From positions 31,425 to 92,585 of the forward strand of contig NW_003546262.1 in assembly GCF_000090795.2 (NCBI RefSeq): a stretch of DNA of 61,161 nt, written 5' to 3'. This document shows positions 20,909-33,661 of the stretch, one piece after another. Under the pieces are notes generated by a model. It had not been told where the DNA came from and made no database searches. It saw only the letters and a list, made by a program, of their open reading frames with translations. The translations under genes were made by a program, and so were the position numbers. Numbering within the stretch: position 1 is the stretch's first letter; the number at the start of each line of letters is the position of its first letter. This DNA is from Amphimedon queenslandica (lineage: Eukaryota > Porifera > Demospongiae > Haplosclerida > Niphatidae).

Positions 20909-21984
20909 GTTTCTCTTTTTATTCCGTTTCTTATTACAATAGACACTACATTTACATTGAAGGAGTCAAGAAACCACAACGCTTTCTTTGTGGCTCTTTA
21001 ATAGAATCAATCTTTCTCCTTTGCTGACATTCACACTTCATCCAGCCCTTTCCCAGCATTTAAAGGAGGATTGCAAGTCGAGAGTTTATCAGTTTCCTCA
21101 AGTAGGTTACTTATTAACTCGTCTTTATCATCGATTTCACTTCTACATAATATAAAATACATTATTAAGACATTTTTTCCTTAAATTATTTCATTTTATA
21201 GTAAATCTATCATTTGATCCTTCAAGATGATATCTTCCATATAAACATCGACACAGTATTTTCCTTTTAGCATGTTCTCTTGAGACCGTCCCTTTAATTT
21301 CATTTGTTTGTAGCTCAGGGCCCTCACTTTGGAGTATACTCTACATGCTAAACTACTGTCATCTATGAACTTATGAGGCTTTTTTACAAAATTGCTAGAG
21401 CTGCCAATGGTGTTTCAAGGACTGCTGTTCAGCTGGCTTATGAATAACCTATCAGTTCGCCTTTTTTTACCACACCTATTATATAAAATGTGAGTGGGAT
21501 TTAAGGGGCAGCATACACTACTCTTGGTGGACCTTGTCTGTATTTATTACTTCCTGGAGGCAATACTTGGATAGTGTAAACACATGACGTGTTGATAATC
21601 ATTAGCTGCAACAATGTTTGCATAGTGCGCAAATTTTTTTAATACTGCAAAAGTAGTATAGAGTCCATATCAAAGTATGCAGATTGACTTCATTTCTTTT
21701 AAATATGTACAAATCGTTAAAATACAGTATGATATATGCTGTGTAGTCCTCAGAAGTCAATGGAGAATTTTGAATCGTGGCATGTACAACGGGAAGCGTC
21801 TTTATTCTTCAAGAAAGTATCTCATAAAGAAGCTAAAATATGTTAACAACTAAAAATAAAGGTATGCATTTTTTGTAATAAGTATCAGAAATCTGAAAAT
21901 AGCCTTGATAAAATTTTGCCTATCATGGCATGCGCCATCTTGACTTACTATACGGAGTATTTCCCTCCATTTATTCTTCCGTGT

Positions 21985-22250
21985 CCAAAAATTTCTGGAC
22001 ATGCTATGTACCCAAGTTTTTTTACCATGTTAATTGCTTGATGAATTTTAAAATTGTAGTGATTATTAAGTTATACTTTCACAAGTACTTTTTTCAAGGA
22101 CAAAAGTTTGTGGGACTGTTGGGAGTAAACTGCTACTTGTATGAAACTGAAACTAGTTTGTTCTAGACAGTCATTATGTGATTTGATTGTTGGACAAAAT
22201 TGTACCTGTAATAATTTTACATAATTTTATATTAATTTTTAAATTATTTT
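21985..22250. repeat. Dispersed repeat copy (pair with 23255-23500)
   Basis: Shares GTTAATTGCTT, GACAAAAGTTT, TTGGGAGTAAACTG and ACAAAATTGTACCT in the same order with 23255-23500. Both copies are diverged and non-coding. The surrounding 21421-23520 has no supported gene. Confidence 0.7.
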
Positions 22251-23104
22251 ATTGATAATACATTATCCTTAATCTTGCAAGCATCTATAAGATGTGATGT
22301 GAGATTTTTATTCCTCTAGTGGAGAGGTGATGATATGACAATGTATTTGGCAAATGATTATGATTAATTTCAGCATGTTTCAAAGGTATAAACTGGGATC
22401 ACATGAGCCTCCTGGTCAGTCATTAAATTCTTGCAATAGCTCTAAATTATAATGTATATGCATACATATATAAACATATTGTACATACAATAGCTCAAGT
22501 AATAGTTTTCCAAAAGGACAACAACTGCTACTATAAAACAGTAGCGCATCTATGTGTGGGCAAAGCAGGGCATTTGCCCTACCATTAGAAGGGCTTACTA
22601 ATTATATTCATTGCTAGATAATTATACTCATTGTTTAAATAAAAATATTTATGTAAAATAGTCGCATTGTACTATACATTTAGTGAAACCTCAATCCATG
22701 CCCATATTTACCCAGCTGTGATAACAAACCACATGTATTAGGAAGTTCCTCAGCAAGCTTACTTGTTGATACTTATGATTACTAACTGTAATAACTAAGC
22801 CACACCTACTCATGAATTTGATTAATGCCCTACCATCATTTTGACCCCAGATCCACCATGCTATAAAATAACAGAATACATTGAATGCCAAATGATTGAC
22901 ATAGAATAAATGAAACAAGAAGCTTAAATGGTGATGCGTCCTTGTACAGTAGGTATAGTCTTTAATAAAGACAAGAATACTAGATATTATCAAGTAAAAA
23001 ATGGAGTCACATACTACTGTGATGACAGAGCTGTCATTGTTATTAATAAGATCACACTCCTGTAAATAAGCAGAAGAAAAAAACAATATTGCTGGCATTG
23101 AGAA

Positions 23105-23500
23105 TGAGTGCGTGTCAACTGCATCATGTGACTGTTATATCCTGTTGTTAAATTCGGCGCTTTTTAACAACTTTGAAGTAAAACGACCTGGTTTTGTGGG
23201 ACTGCGACAGTGCAAGAAAAGGTATCCAGAGGTGATAATTAGTCCCACTATGTAGCCAAGTTTGTTAACAATGTTAATTGCTTCATGTGTTTTTGAAATT
23301 GTAAGCATTATGAAGCTATTTTTTGTACGTCCTGTTTCTGAAAGTCCTGTTTCAGTGGACAAAAGTTTATGGCACTCGTGTTGGGAGTAAACTGTTACTT
23401 GTATGAAACTGACTCTAGGTTGTTTCAGGCAGTCAATATGTGATTTGTGTTAGTCAGACAAAATTGTACCTCTAATAATTTTAAGACAATTTTTTTCAGT
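23105..23500. repeat. Dispersed repeat copy
   Basis: The first part (23105-23255) matches 8935-9060 and the second (23255-23500) matches 21985-22250, so the full repeat is at least 400 bases. No coding motif is seen. Confidence 0.65.
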
Positions 23501-24570
23501 TTTTATTTTTACTGTATTTATGTCTTCTAATGATTATCTTTGCCTTTTCAGTAATATGGGAAGAAGGAAACTACGATTTCATATTTGTATAAACTATGAA
23601 AGCAAGAGTAAAGAAAAGCAGTTGATTGCTGCCTGTCTCCATTTGTACTCCCTGCTTCTTTATCTGTCCATGACACTGTTTCTGAGACTGAGATCGAGTC
23701 ACTTCTACAGTGCATTGTTAAGATACCTCTGTCACTGTAATACATCTTTATCTGCACATGATAGCAACCAACTGAGAGCAAGACTAGCTGACAGTGCCAC
23801 TCAACTGATATCTCAATCATGGGTGCTCTTTAAAAGATCTTTCATTCTAACAATGGTTCATGTACCATTGTTGGTACAGTTATGTGAGAATTGGACAGTT
23901 CCTTGTCACTCTCTGTTGGGCATCACGAGATTGAAGCACTTAACTGTAACTTATTAAATGGAGTCCCTCGTGTACTTACCTGTGTTAATCACATTGTCAA
24001 CTTTGAGTCTCCTTCAACAGAGAATTGTATGTGGTGGCATTGCTGATCTAAATTTTATCGGCCTACTTGATCATCACAAAGGGGCATTTATGAATAAAGT
24101 GGCTACTTACAGCAGATTTTATACCTCACTGAGAAGTATAATATTAACAATTATTACTCTGATAGGTAATACATGTAAAGATGCTGTGTTAGTGTTACTT
24201 ATGTGCTATGAAAATGAATTTTTTGTTTGTGGGGCATGTGTGTCAATAACTAACTAGCTAGCTTTGCTGAAATGTACCGACAAACTATAACAGGTTTTTC
24301 ATTAAAATTATAGGTGATACTGTTGTTGCATAGTGTGACATGACGACATTGCCAAATCCAACTATTCGTCATGCATCTTGTGATATGATAATATCAAAGA
24401 ATGTACTATCTGGATGATGCATACCATGTAACAATTACAGGTAAGATACCCTAATGAAGTCTGACTGCTGTTTTTGTGAATCACTATGGAAGCACATTTT
24501 TTGCCCGTGTTACTTGTCAGAAGAGTCATTCTATTACGCCTAATCCATGCACTAGCAACAGCAGTCATGT
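23501..24570. other. Unassigned region before P-like relic
   Basis: Open frames of 99-145 codons exist on the plus strand but show no recognisable domain. One frame has an acidic segment (HDTVSETEIESLLQCIV) that could be the linker upstream of the P-type transposase. I do not call a gene. Confidence 0.35.
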
Positions 24571-24589
24571 CAACTATTATATTTCTTTC

Positions 24590-26155
24590 TTCAACACAGA
24601 AAGTAGAGCGTAATACGACAATTAAGGACTGAGAACATAGAATTGAAGCGAAAGGTTGCCTAACTTTAGAGCAAGATAAATGATTTTTTTGTAAAGAAGG
24701 GATTAAATTGGACGAAGAAATGAGCTTGGGCCTTCAACAAAAAATGACTAAGCATGAGCCTACTGTTAAAAAGTTCCCAGAGGACTCATTTCAACACATT
24801 TATCAAATGCAACAAAAGAAAGCTGTTGAGAAACACAGAAATGGAATACGTTTGCATCCACTGATGATTCCATGGTGCCTATACTTACATCACTTGTCAA
24901 GTTAAAGCTTATATTACGCCTAGAAAATCTGGTTGTCAACAACTGCCCTTTGAACAAACACAATAGATTACTTACATTGCTTTCATTCTGGATCTGGTTA
25001 CTTCAACGGAGTGGACAAAAAATTTTTTTTTGCAATTGCAGTCATACCCTCAAAAGAAGAGGCGTATTGTTTTACTAATAGATGACATGTACCTATAAGA
25101 ATCATTGGTTTACAATAAACATATAGGAAAATGGTAGCATTTGTTGATTTAGGTTCAGTCAACAATCATTTTCTATGATTTCAGAAGTCTGTGTCTGCTA
25201 CTAGTAATAATAGCAATCCTCCTGTACCAACCCTAGCCAAATCAATGATTGTTTTTAAGGTCAGAGGGCTATTTACTGCTTTTCTTTCCCTTATGTACAG
25301 TTACCACATTCTACATTAACCGGGCACTAGCTATTTGAGCCTTTTTGGGAAGATATTTTGTGGTTAAAAGTGAAAGTTTAAAGTAAGTGCATTTATGTGA
25401 TTTTAATCTAAACAATTTTAAAATATAGGTTATGGCTATATCTTCTGACGGGACTTCAGTGAACAGTACAATGGGTATGATGCATGACAGCAGTTTTGGA
25501 ATTCTGCACAAAGTGCTGATTAATTAATCAAAGGAAAAATTCCTTTGCCCCATTGTTAATGATGACTGTTAAAAACTGCTGAAGTTCTAAAGCTCGTAAC
25601 ATCTGGGAATGTTAATTGTACTTGTATTTATTTAGTTTATTTATTGTAATCATAGATTAATGGAAAGGAAATCTCGTGGACACACTTAGTGCAGCTATAT
25701 AATATTGACAAGGGGAAAGGAACTGGGATAGCTATAGTGTACTCATTTGCCTCCGTTCTCAAAGATGACAGTCGACCTTGCTGCACAAGTAAGGTCATAC
25801 TCTAGTGAATCATTGATAATATGTATTATTATTTTCTCAGGTGTTAAGTGAGTCAGTAGGAAAAGCACTGTGTCTTATAATAGGATCAGTAGCAGAGGAA
25901 ACATGCTGCTTTCTGCTCATTTTTGACAATTCTTTGTCATTTTGAATGTTACAAATTTTGAAGAAGCATTTCACAAAAGAATGAAGTTTTTACAGCCATA
26001 CAGAAATGAAAAAAGTGAGATTGGAAGTATGTCATTTAGACTGATTTCATTGTTATCAGCAAGCCATTGTGGTGAGAAAAAGTGTTTCTGCTATACTTGG
26101 ATGAGTGGTATTAATGGCAGAGGGGAGATATCAACTGCTGAAAAATGGTGAATGC
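24590..26155 (+). pseudogene. P-element/THAP9-like transposase relic
   Basis: Segments appear in the order of animal P-type transposases. A leucine-rich coil (IRQLRTENIELKRKV) comes near 24610-24658. HPLMIPWCLYLHHLSS, then AYITPRKSGCQQLP, follow at 24850-24950. VLLIDDMYL and the HIGKMVAFVDLGSVNNH block are at 25065-25165, and KSMIVFKVRGLFTAF near 25240-25285. VMAISSDGTSVNSTMG lies at 25430-25480, NGKEISWTHLVQLYN near 25662-25710, a spliced AAQ-VLSESVGKAL near 25780-25870, and NVTNFEEAFHKRMKFLQPY at 25945-26000. The THAP finger is not seen. Many stops and frameshifts show it is dead. It would encode a GTP-dependent cut-and-paste transposase in intact relatives. Confidence 0.75.
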
Positions 26156-27439
26156 TCTTAAGGGTGAGTACTGGGGTATTTAGATTTGCTTTTTTTGATC
26201 ATAACTGAAATGTAGCAAATGCATAAAAAATTTGACCTTTTAAATAATATTTTTTTACAATTTGACAAATGGTAATAAAATGTCCCTTTCATTCTGTAAT
26301 GATCATTACTTCGACTGCAATATTATGGTTTCAAAATAACAAAAAGGAATTGGTCTATTACTGTATCAATTGTGCGCAGTCTATTGAGTGCTTGCTTGCT
26401 GGCAGGCTTTGGCGTCTGTTCTTTTAATTTCAATTACTTATCCTTATAAATCCATCTCCGTTACTTGAGTTTTGTGACATTAATGTAGACCTGCTTTTGC
26501 TATTGGGTGTATATTGAGTTCTGGCAGGACTGAGTCATTGTGACAGTGAGCCTACGGAGGATTATCATCATTCTAGAAAGTAGGCTTAAATGTATGACTA
26601 TAGCTGCAATTATGCTGCATGATCAAAACTGACATTTGTCTGTATTTCCTGACTATTGTTTATTTAGCTGTTTCATCTGGGGAATGCAGGCTCTACGAAG
26701 CTCTAAAGCATGCAGTCGTGGCATAATGAAGGCAAACACTCAATCAAGTTTATATGCAGTAAATGCTTTCGTGATACACTGATGTTTGAAAGTCAACAAA
26801 ACTTTATGAGAGATTGCAGCCCATTTTGCAAAACTTGAAAAACTTTTGTGAAATGATGCAACATACGTCAATAGAAAATAATATTATAAACACAATGATA
26901 TTATTAAAAATTAAAGTACTCTCATCATGTTCAAGATTTCTTTACTCAGTTTTCATCCATTTTACAAAGTTTAGTAAAGTTAATTGCATCTCACTATTGA
27001 GAAAAAAATTGAAAAAATTATGTATTGTAGAAAAAGTATAAAGAAAACAATTTGTGTCCCGAAATCTAAATTGTGCATTCAGCCCATTGTGCCTTAATGG
27101 AAACTCACCTTGGTTATCCAATGTGCCTTGAATGTTGTGATGTTCATTGTTAACATGTATTTTGCATCTGGTAGTTGTAAGTCTGCTGGGGAGCGGAATG
27201 ATTTAATGAAAGATTGGAGGTGCATTGCCTGAAAAGATGAAAATTACAGGAATGTATATGACATTGTGGTATGTTTTTTAAAAAAATTTTAACAGCTCCA
27301 CATTGTTACTAAATGCATTTTAACGTACATAAATTTATGTATGTTATCACGTTTAATTTCTATTTGTAAAGATGTTTTATGAAATAAGTTTATGATGCAG
27401 GGTAACAGTCTTTAACACAGCCGTCATTTGATTTATCTA
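26156..27439. other. Non-coding, holds a 460-bp repeat
   Basis: No exon supported. Its main content is the repeat at 26641-27094. Confidence 0.5.
26641..27094 (+). repeat. Dispersed 0.45-kb repeat, copy A
   Basis: Reverse complement of 48290-48746 over its whole length. Shared blocks include TTTCCTGACTATTGTTTATT, GAGAGATTGCAGCCCAT (with one difference) and GTGTCCCGAAATCTAAATTG. The copies are highly similar with small indels. There is no coding potential, and it is probably a non-autonomous transposon. Confidence 0.85.
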
Positions 27440-28930
27440 GTGATAGCAGGAGCCCAATCAACCAGATGCAGTTGAGAAAGCTAGATATTGTACATGTGGA
27501 ACCGGAAAAAGATGAATTTTTCCCTAGTGAAGTGTATCACATTTCTGAGGCCCGTTGGGGTAATAACAACAGATAATAGTAAAGATTACATGCTTCGAAA
27601 CAGTAGTAATACACAATTGTGAAGTTTGAGTAGTATTACACCATTTTTAACTAATGGTAATAGTAATTGCTTTTTGCAGAAGTTCAGTGTCTATAACCGT
27701 GAGTGTGTTTAATTTACATTAATTTAAGGTACCTGCAGCATTGCACCTCATCAGAATAAAATTATGATTTACCTTAAGTGTCTATTCTTACTGAATAGTA
27801 ATAATTATGTTATAGCAACATTCTTCCTGGAGTAAAAGCCGCTGGTTCTGTTTCATTTTTTATTCATAGGTGGGAGGCAACTGTGATTATTAAAGTTAAT
27901 ATTACCCTCTTTATCTTCTTTAAAAATTTTTAAATTATTCAGTCATCTGAAGCACATGTAAAGCCTAATTAAAGGCGGTGGATATTTTGCTGCTTATCCA
28001 GGCCCTGGGGATGTATTTGAGGGAGACATCTACTCTAAAGTGGCCTTAACTCATGAAACACAATATATTACATTTGGGTTGCATCAATTAAGTAATGTTA
28101 ATTGTAGTTGAGTTATACTTCCATTGCTTGGTATTACATTAATGTCTGGTCTAGTGTGCCTACTGAAGAATCAAGTCCTTCAAGTGGATCACCTTATTCA
28201 TTTACAGAACCAGAGACATATAACACTGTTTTATTAGTTGTAAGTTGTCATTGTTGTAGTCTCTTGCCCTGTCACCCTTGATATCCCTTTTCTAAATTTC
28301 TTTCTTTAATGCATCCAGCAGAATAAGCTTCACATGACTATTGAGTGCATGCTGTAGCTCACTATCAATAAATGCATGCATCGTACTGAGTGACCCTCAA
28401 TATTATAACTTATCAATTCTCTGTTAATGTGTACTGTGTATAATGCTCAATATTTTACATAATTTTATTGATTTTGATAGGCCATTCCTGACGTCATTTA
28501 TATGAATTGTCGACAATTCACCATTGTGTCTGCTGAGGTATTGCTAGATTGAAGTAAAGTGGCATGTATATGATTTTTTTCCCAATGATAAGCATGTAAA
28601 AGAGCTGGTTACCATTACAGGGCCACAATCAAGCAATGTGGGCCAATTACTTTTATATATGTATGGTATTTTCATCACAAATGTATCCGTTGAGAATAAT
28701 CAACTGCAGCTGAGATTATATATTGAAGGGGATAAGGTCAGTAAATGTGCAGCTGATAGTATTTTATGTAGCTTTACATCCAATATATTAGTATTACTTA
28801 TGGACGGATCAATCGAGCAGTTAGAACAGATGAGGCGACTGTCCATTTTTCTGTGTCTAAATTTTATAATATCCTTGACGGAGGAGTTCTGCAATCAGTG
28901 TGTTTGGCTATATTTTCAGTGATCAACTTA
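27440..28930 (+). CDS. Possible unrecognised spliced gene
   Basis: Several short exon-like stretches have splice signals and ordinary protein composition. About 27470-27560 encodes KLDIVHVEPEKDEFFPSEV and ends ISEARWG at a GT donor. About 27975-28090 continues in compatible phase with GGYFAAYPGPGDVFEGDIY and HETQYITFGLHQ. About 28155-28238 encodes EESSPSSGSPYSFTEPE. About 28483-28542 joins it in phase 0 with IPDVIYMNCRQFTIVSAE. About 28622 onward could continue in either of two frames. Phases agree at two of the junctions, but the third exon needs an unclear donor. I do not recognise the family and cannot give a function. Confidence 0.3.
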
Positions 28931-29640
28931 ATGTTACATACAAAGTGAAGAGAAGGCATGTGAAGTGAAAGTGACCTTTATTATTAATTCATCAAGTGAT
29001 CTTGTTATTGCACACACCATGCTTTTTGTTAACTTAATTGTGAAGTACAATAATTTTTATCGCTTAAATAATTTTGGTGTCTTCATCTCGCACCTACATG
29101 TATATAGGCCAGCCCTATGAAACTTTTGCCATAATGCAATTATATAGCACTACCATCATTTTGCCATAATGGAACTATCACTACCATCATTATCATCTAA
29201 TGCTACCACCAGATATCTTTCTTTTTGTACATTCGTTTCCTTTCTCAATCTCACTATGCTCTTAGTTATGATCTAGTTCAACATCCAGTTTAGGCTTGTA
29301 TCAACAACTTCATGTCCTACAAGAATGAATTTTTATAAATGCTGTCAGGAGAATGAATATAATTATTGGCTTTAAAATACCCCTAACATGTCAGTAGTGG
29401 CAGTACTTTTAGCATCTCCATGCAGCCTAATGGCTTAGGAGACCCCAGGTACCACCACGTGGAGGCAGTACTGCATTGCTACCCACCTAGCTTGAAGCGA
29501 ATTGAAACATGTTTAGTTTATTTTGAGTAAATATTTTACCTTTGCATTAAGCTGATGTTAATTTGCTGCAGTTTGAACCTTCCAAAGTGAGTAATCAATT
29601 TATACAAAAATAAGCATAATAGCTAAGGAAATTATCGTAA
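28931..29640. other. No gene seen
   Basis: AT-rich intergenic sequence between the candidate spliced gene and the OTU end of the Mutator-like gene. Confidence 0.45.
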
Positions 29641-32600
29641 CTATGTAAGTTTGAAGTCAACTAAATCATAGTGATTTCTTGCATTCGTATCAAACAAATA
29701 TATGTTAAAGTCAGATTGGTGATGACAACCTTCATTATGAAATAATGATTTAAATGTGCACCAAGAACGATTTTTTTTAATTGGGAGTACTGAAACATGA
29801 ATCTTCAATTGAAACACAACTGTGGCAATAAAAATTTTATTTCCAGAAGCCCAAGTACCGAATTGCTTTAATTTTTTATGTGGCATATGAGCCCTCATTG
29901 CACTCACAGCATTTTCTCTAGTGATATTCTGCACGTGTGGTAGTACTATGTTTGATAATTCTAAGGCATTGTTGGTCAAAAAGGTGCAAATAGTTAATCT
30001 AACTAACTAGTCATATTATTCAGTCCCAGTTACTGCTTTATAAATAGCTCTGTCAAACAGATGCCATCTTTTATTATATGACAGACATATGGAGATATTT
30101 CAACATGTTTAATAGTTTATTGTGGATCAGTACCTATACTAACAGTCTCCCCAGAATAATCCTGTATTAGTAAAGCAGCAGCATTCATCCAGTCTGTGGA
30201 AGGTGTTTCGCCTATTTCTAGAGGCATGGCCTCTTCAGATTTGATGTACTCACCATTGGGAGACTTACCTCGGTGTCTAAGATTGAGTGGGCATGATTGT
30301 TGGTGTGAAGATTTTTAATACTGCAAGCACATTCAACATTACTGATTATAAACTCTTCCAAAAATGCTACTATCATTGTCATCAAAACTAGAAAGTAAGC
30401 TTTCATCATCATTGCTATCATTTAATATGATATTACATGGACCCTGATCAATTACATCATCCTCTGTTATACCTGAATGGGCAATCTCTGTAGCCAATAA
30501 GCCACACTCACTGCCTAACTCTAGATCAAAATCAGTTATACTTAATTTACCTTTTTTTACTAATCTCATCTTGACTTGCTTTTCCTCTATGAAATGATTT
30601 AGGTGTTTCCTTACCATACGTGTGACATGTCTGATGTTGCTCTACCCATAACTGATGTGCAGCTTGTTTAGATTGCCTTTGCCTTTTTTTGCCCTTCTTC
30701 CCTTACATTAAACATCACACTGTTTGACTTTTAAAAGAGACTTAAACCTAGAAACTTTTAATGCTTCAGCCACACCATCAAATCTGGGTAAGCTCATTCT
30801 GCAAAAAAGATCAAGTAACCAATGGTATGCTGGCCCTTTGTGCACATACATCCAGGACATGTTACTTTGTATAAGCCCAAGTGAAGTGAAAACATAATAG
30901 TGAAGCATGTGTAGATTTAAATTTTTTGTTCCAAACTGCAGCAATACATTATGAGATGATTCAATTATACTAGTGTGGCAACAACCTAACTCCTCATAAA
31001 TAATTTGTTTTGATTTATTAACAACAGCTTCACATGCAATCTTGTATGCAAGACTATGGAATGGACAACTTAAAATATTATTAGTTCTATATGGCTTACC
31101 TTGAGATGTAATGTCATTTTTCTTACATTTTCCGCAATCACACAGTTAAATCATGAAAGAAACATTTCCCACCATGCTATTATGCACATTTTTGGCATAA
31201 TACTTAGCTAGTGAGCAAAGTCGATCTATAAAGGCTTGTTGGTCACAGCCAACAGACTCAACTATGGCAGAAAAGTTTATCCTAGCTGCTTTAATAAAAC
31301 CATTAGTGAAACGACCAGTATCATCCTTCTTGCAGTGACACATTACCGTAGCAATACCAGGGTGAGTTTTTTCATACCTTTTAACTTGGCTTAAAAAATT
31401 TTTTTTTTCTTAGCAAGCCTTTTTAATCACTTTTCAAGATTTTGTGCAATGTGACCACTACAGAAAATAACCCTGCAATTAGGATAATTAGAAAGCAAAG
31501 CCTTTGAAGAAGTACTGTCATTATCTTGCATGTGAATGCTGATGTTCATTTCATCAGTTACAGCCTTTTTAAAAACCTACTCAGGCATAAATCCCTCTGC
31601 AGATTTTGATGTGCCTTCAAACAATACTTCTCCTGTTACATTATCCTTACCTCTGTGACTGAAATGTTTGTAGTACAAAAGCCCACCAGTTTGATTGTTT
31701 TGCAGAGTATATGTAGCATTTTGCCTATGGTAACCACGTGTCAACCATGCAGCATCACCACATGTCACAGCATTATTAAAAGACCCAAGCTCACTATCAT
31801 TCTTCTGCTTCATTGATTCTTTTGCTTGTTCACACGTCATTTAGTATATCCTTGACATGAGGGTACATCAAAGCTGTCTTGTAATAAATTGATTTTCCTG
31901 CACAGTACACACCAAGGGCATTTTTTAGTACTTCAGCATAATGAGAATACATTGCACCTGAACATATAAATGCAACTTGTAGGGCAAGACCAACAGCTGT
32001 GCAGTTCTCAGTCTCATGCTTAATTGAGCTCTCAAAAGTAACACATCTCAGCACAACCAGAACAATCATACTGTAAAGTAACACAACCTTTTTGACCAAT
32101 CATACTACCACAAATAAGTTTTAACTTACCAGCGCATAATGGTGTGGCCAATTCGGAACTTAAATTAACCTGATCAATAAATTTACACATTTGGCTTACT
32201 TGACCAAAAAAGATTGAATTACTGTTAGGTAGTTCACCAGAGTCGCGTCCTTCAGGAGTATCCAAGTTAAAATCAGGATCTCATTTTTTTAATGTATTGC
32301 TGTGACCTCCATTGTTCTATCTGAATTGCTTTGAGTCTCCCATTTGGCATAGCTGTGACATCAAGTTCCTCAAATACAGATGAAACATCAGTCAAATTGA
32401 CATAAGATTGCCTGATAAATATGACATCGTCCTTTGATGTAGTCGGGTTTATATTTTTGTATACATAATATACCTGCCATTCAGAAATGCTGTCACCCTT
32501 ATGAAATATATCTTACATTACAAATTAAAACTGGTCTATTTGGAAAAGATATAGATCTTTGGTGGGTGTCCTCAGATATAATGTAGCCCTCGGGCTATAA

Positions 32601-33012
32601 TACATTCCGGGACACCCACCTCAGGTCTATATTTTTGTATATAGATCAGTTTAGTATGATAAATAATACACATAATGCTAGTTCAATTAAATTAGTCAAT
32701 AATGGTAACCGGGAGACCTGATAATGATAGCCATCAGGCAGGCAATATAATGATATATGATGACATCATTTGACACCCATGTCTGGTCAATATTTTTTGT
32801 AAATAGACCTTGGTTTATAATCAGATATCAATTATAATTATGGGTGCCAGGCTGCCTACCTCATTTCTATCATCATTTTCGGTGATAATAGTAGAGGAAG
32901 TAGATGTCACAGCTGTTGAAGATCCAGTCTTTGCAGTCCACCTAGCCTTGTGAAGAGCTTCAAATATTTTGCTTTGTTTCCTTTGTGGCATTTTAAGTTG
33001 TTTAATTAGCAA
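29641..33012 (-). pseudogene. Mutator-like (MULE) transposase with C-terminal OTU protease region
   Basis: Read from high to low coordinates. An N-terminal basic exon (MPQRKQSKIFEALHKARW) begins near 32991. NLTDVSSVFEELDVTAMPNG follows near 32400-32330, then a zinc-type segment with LQYDCSGCAEMC. VGLALQVAFICSGAMYSHYA is next, then the core CGDAAWLTRGYHRQNATY, EGTSKSAEGF and MQDNDSTSSKALL. These resemble the Asp...Asp pattern of Mutator-like transposases. CHCKKDDTG, LCDCGKCKK, LSCPFHSLAYKI and PAYHWLLDLFCRMSLP complete the family signature (31340-30780). Downstream, DGICL (about 30070) with RAIYKAVTGTE, FGTWASGNKIFIATVV and NHYDLV (about 29655) give the Cys and His of an OTU deubiquitinase-like protease. 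Frameshifts near 32270, 32040, 31400 and 30050 and in-frame stops mark it as dead. Confidence 0.75.
32558..32622. repeat. Small hairpin element inside the MULE gene
   Basis: GGTGGGTGTCC (32561-32571) is exactly inverted at 32610-32620, and a second palindrome, TAGCCCTCGGGCTA, sits in the middle. It may be a small MITE between the first two exons of the MULE-OTU gene. Confidence 0.6.
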
Positions 33013-33660
33013 TTCACAGTGTCATAAAAAACTTTTCATCAGACAATGAATTCTGTGTTTATTCAGGTAGTAGCTCATTCTTTTGCTTCAGTAACATGGT
33101 TGCATATGAAAATAATACCTTTAGGCCTTAAAAACCTTATAAAATTAATAATTATAATTATTTATTTTGCAAATGAAATTTTTTTAACGAAAGAACACAG
33201 TTTCTTTTCATAAAAACAAAACTTTTCACATTGCAAACTAAACATTAATTAAATTCCAAATTTATGAACCAAAAAAAATTAACTTAGTTGCGATTTTTTT
33301 GCAAATGAAGGAGAAGTAGACTTTCGAAATCTGTGACAGCATTGTAGTAGATGACCTATTGAAATGACTAGCGTAATCATAGGTGAAACTAATAATCAAG
33401 AATATATAACTTACACTAAGATCTATTAAATTGCAATGTCTCTAAATTTTCTTCACTTTCACCTGACCCCTGGCTTTTTTCAATTATTAAATGATTACGT
33501 CACATCTGCATTCTTCACATAAATGTGGTTTTGCATTCGTTTTTGTTGCGCGCGAAGCTATGCAGCTAATTAGGAGTTGAATTTATTCATCGTTGTTCTA
33601 GCTGCTGCTTGAGTATTATTATTTATAATTCAAGATAATAATCAATTGTTTTTATAGTAC
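33013..33660. other. No gene seen
   Basis: AT-rich spacer between divergent transposase genes. I could not identify terminal repeats of the Tc1-type element here. Confidence 0.45.
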
Positions 33661-33661
33661 C

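Larger units (their letters stand above)
14871..21420 (-). pseudogene. Old multi-exon transposon-type gene (SGDGA / GDYK / CxxC / DELHLL family), split by LTR element
   Basis: Read from high to low coordinates. Possible first exons are at about 21418-21191 (CRVYSKVRALSYKQMK) and 21145-21020 (DDKDELISNLLEE). After the LTR insertion come LDKILYLFEKFYMHDECYHE (about 16540-16480) and SYLMKERRPQ (about 16455). Then LTIKLSGDGAPFHRSSYI is near 16110-16050, GNYAFAILSGQKVY to DFVLGWDYK at 15975-15810, LLMGFNAANSNYACMYC near 15745-15690, and DELHLLRRIMNVLIGN near 15455-15410. This order matches a widespread uncharacterised animal family that looks like an RNase-H-fold transposase. Frameshifts are frequent and I cannot name the superfamily. 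Coordinates of the exons are approximate. Confidence 0.55.
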
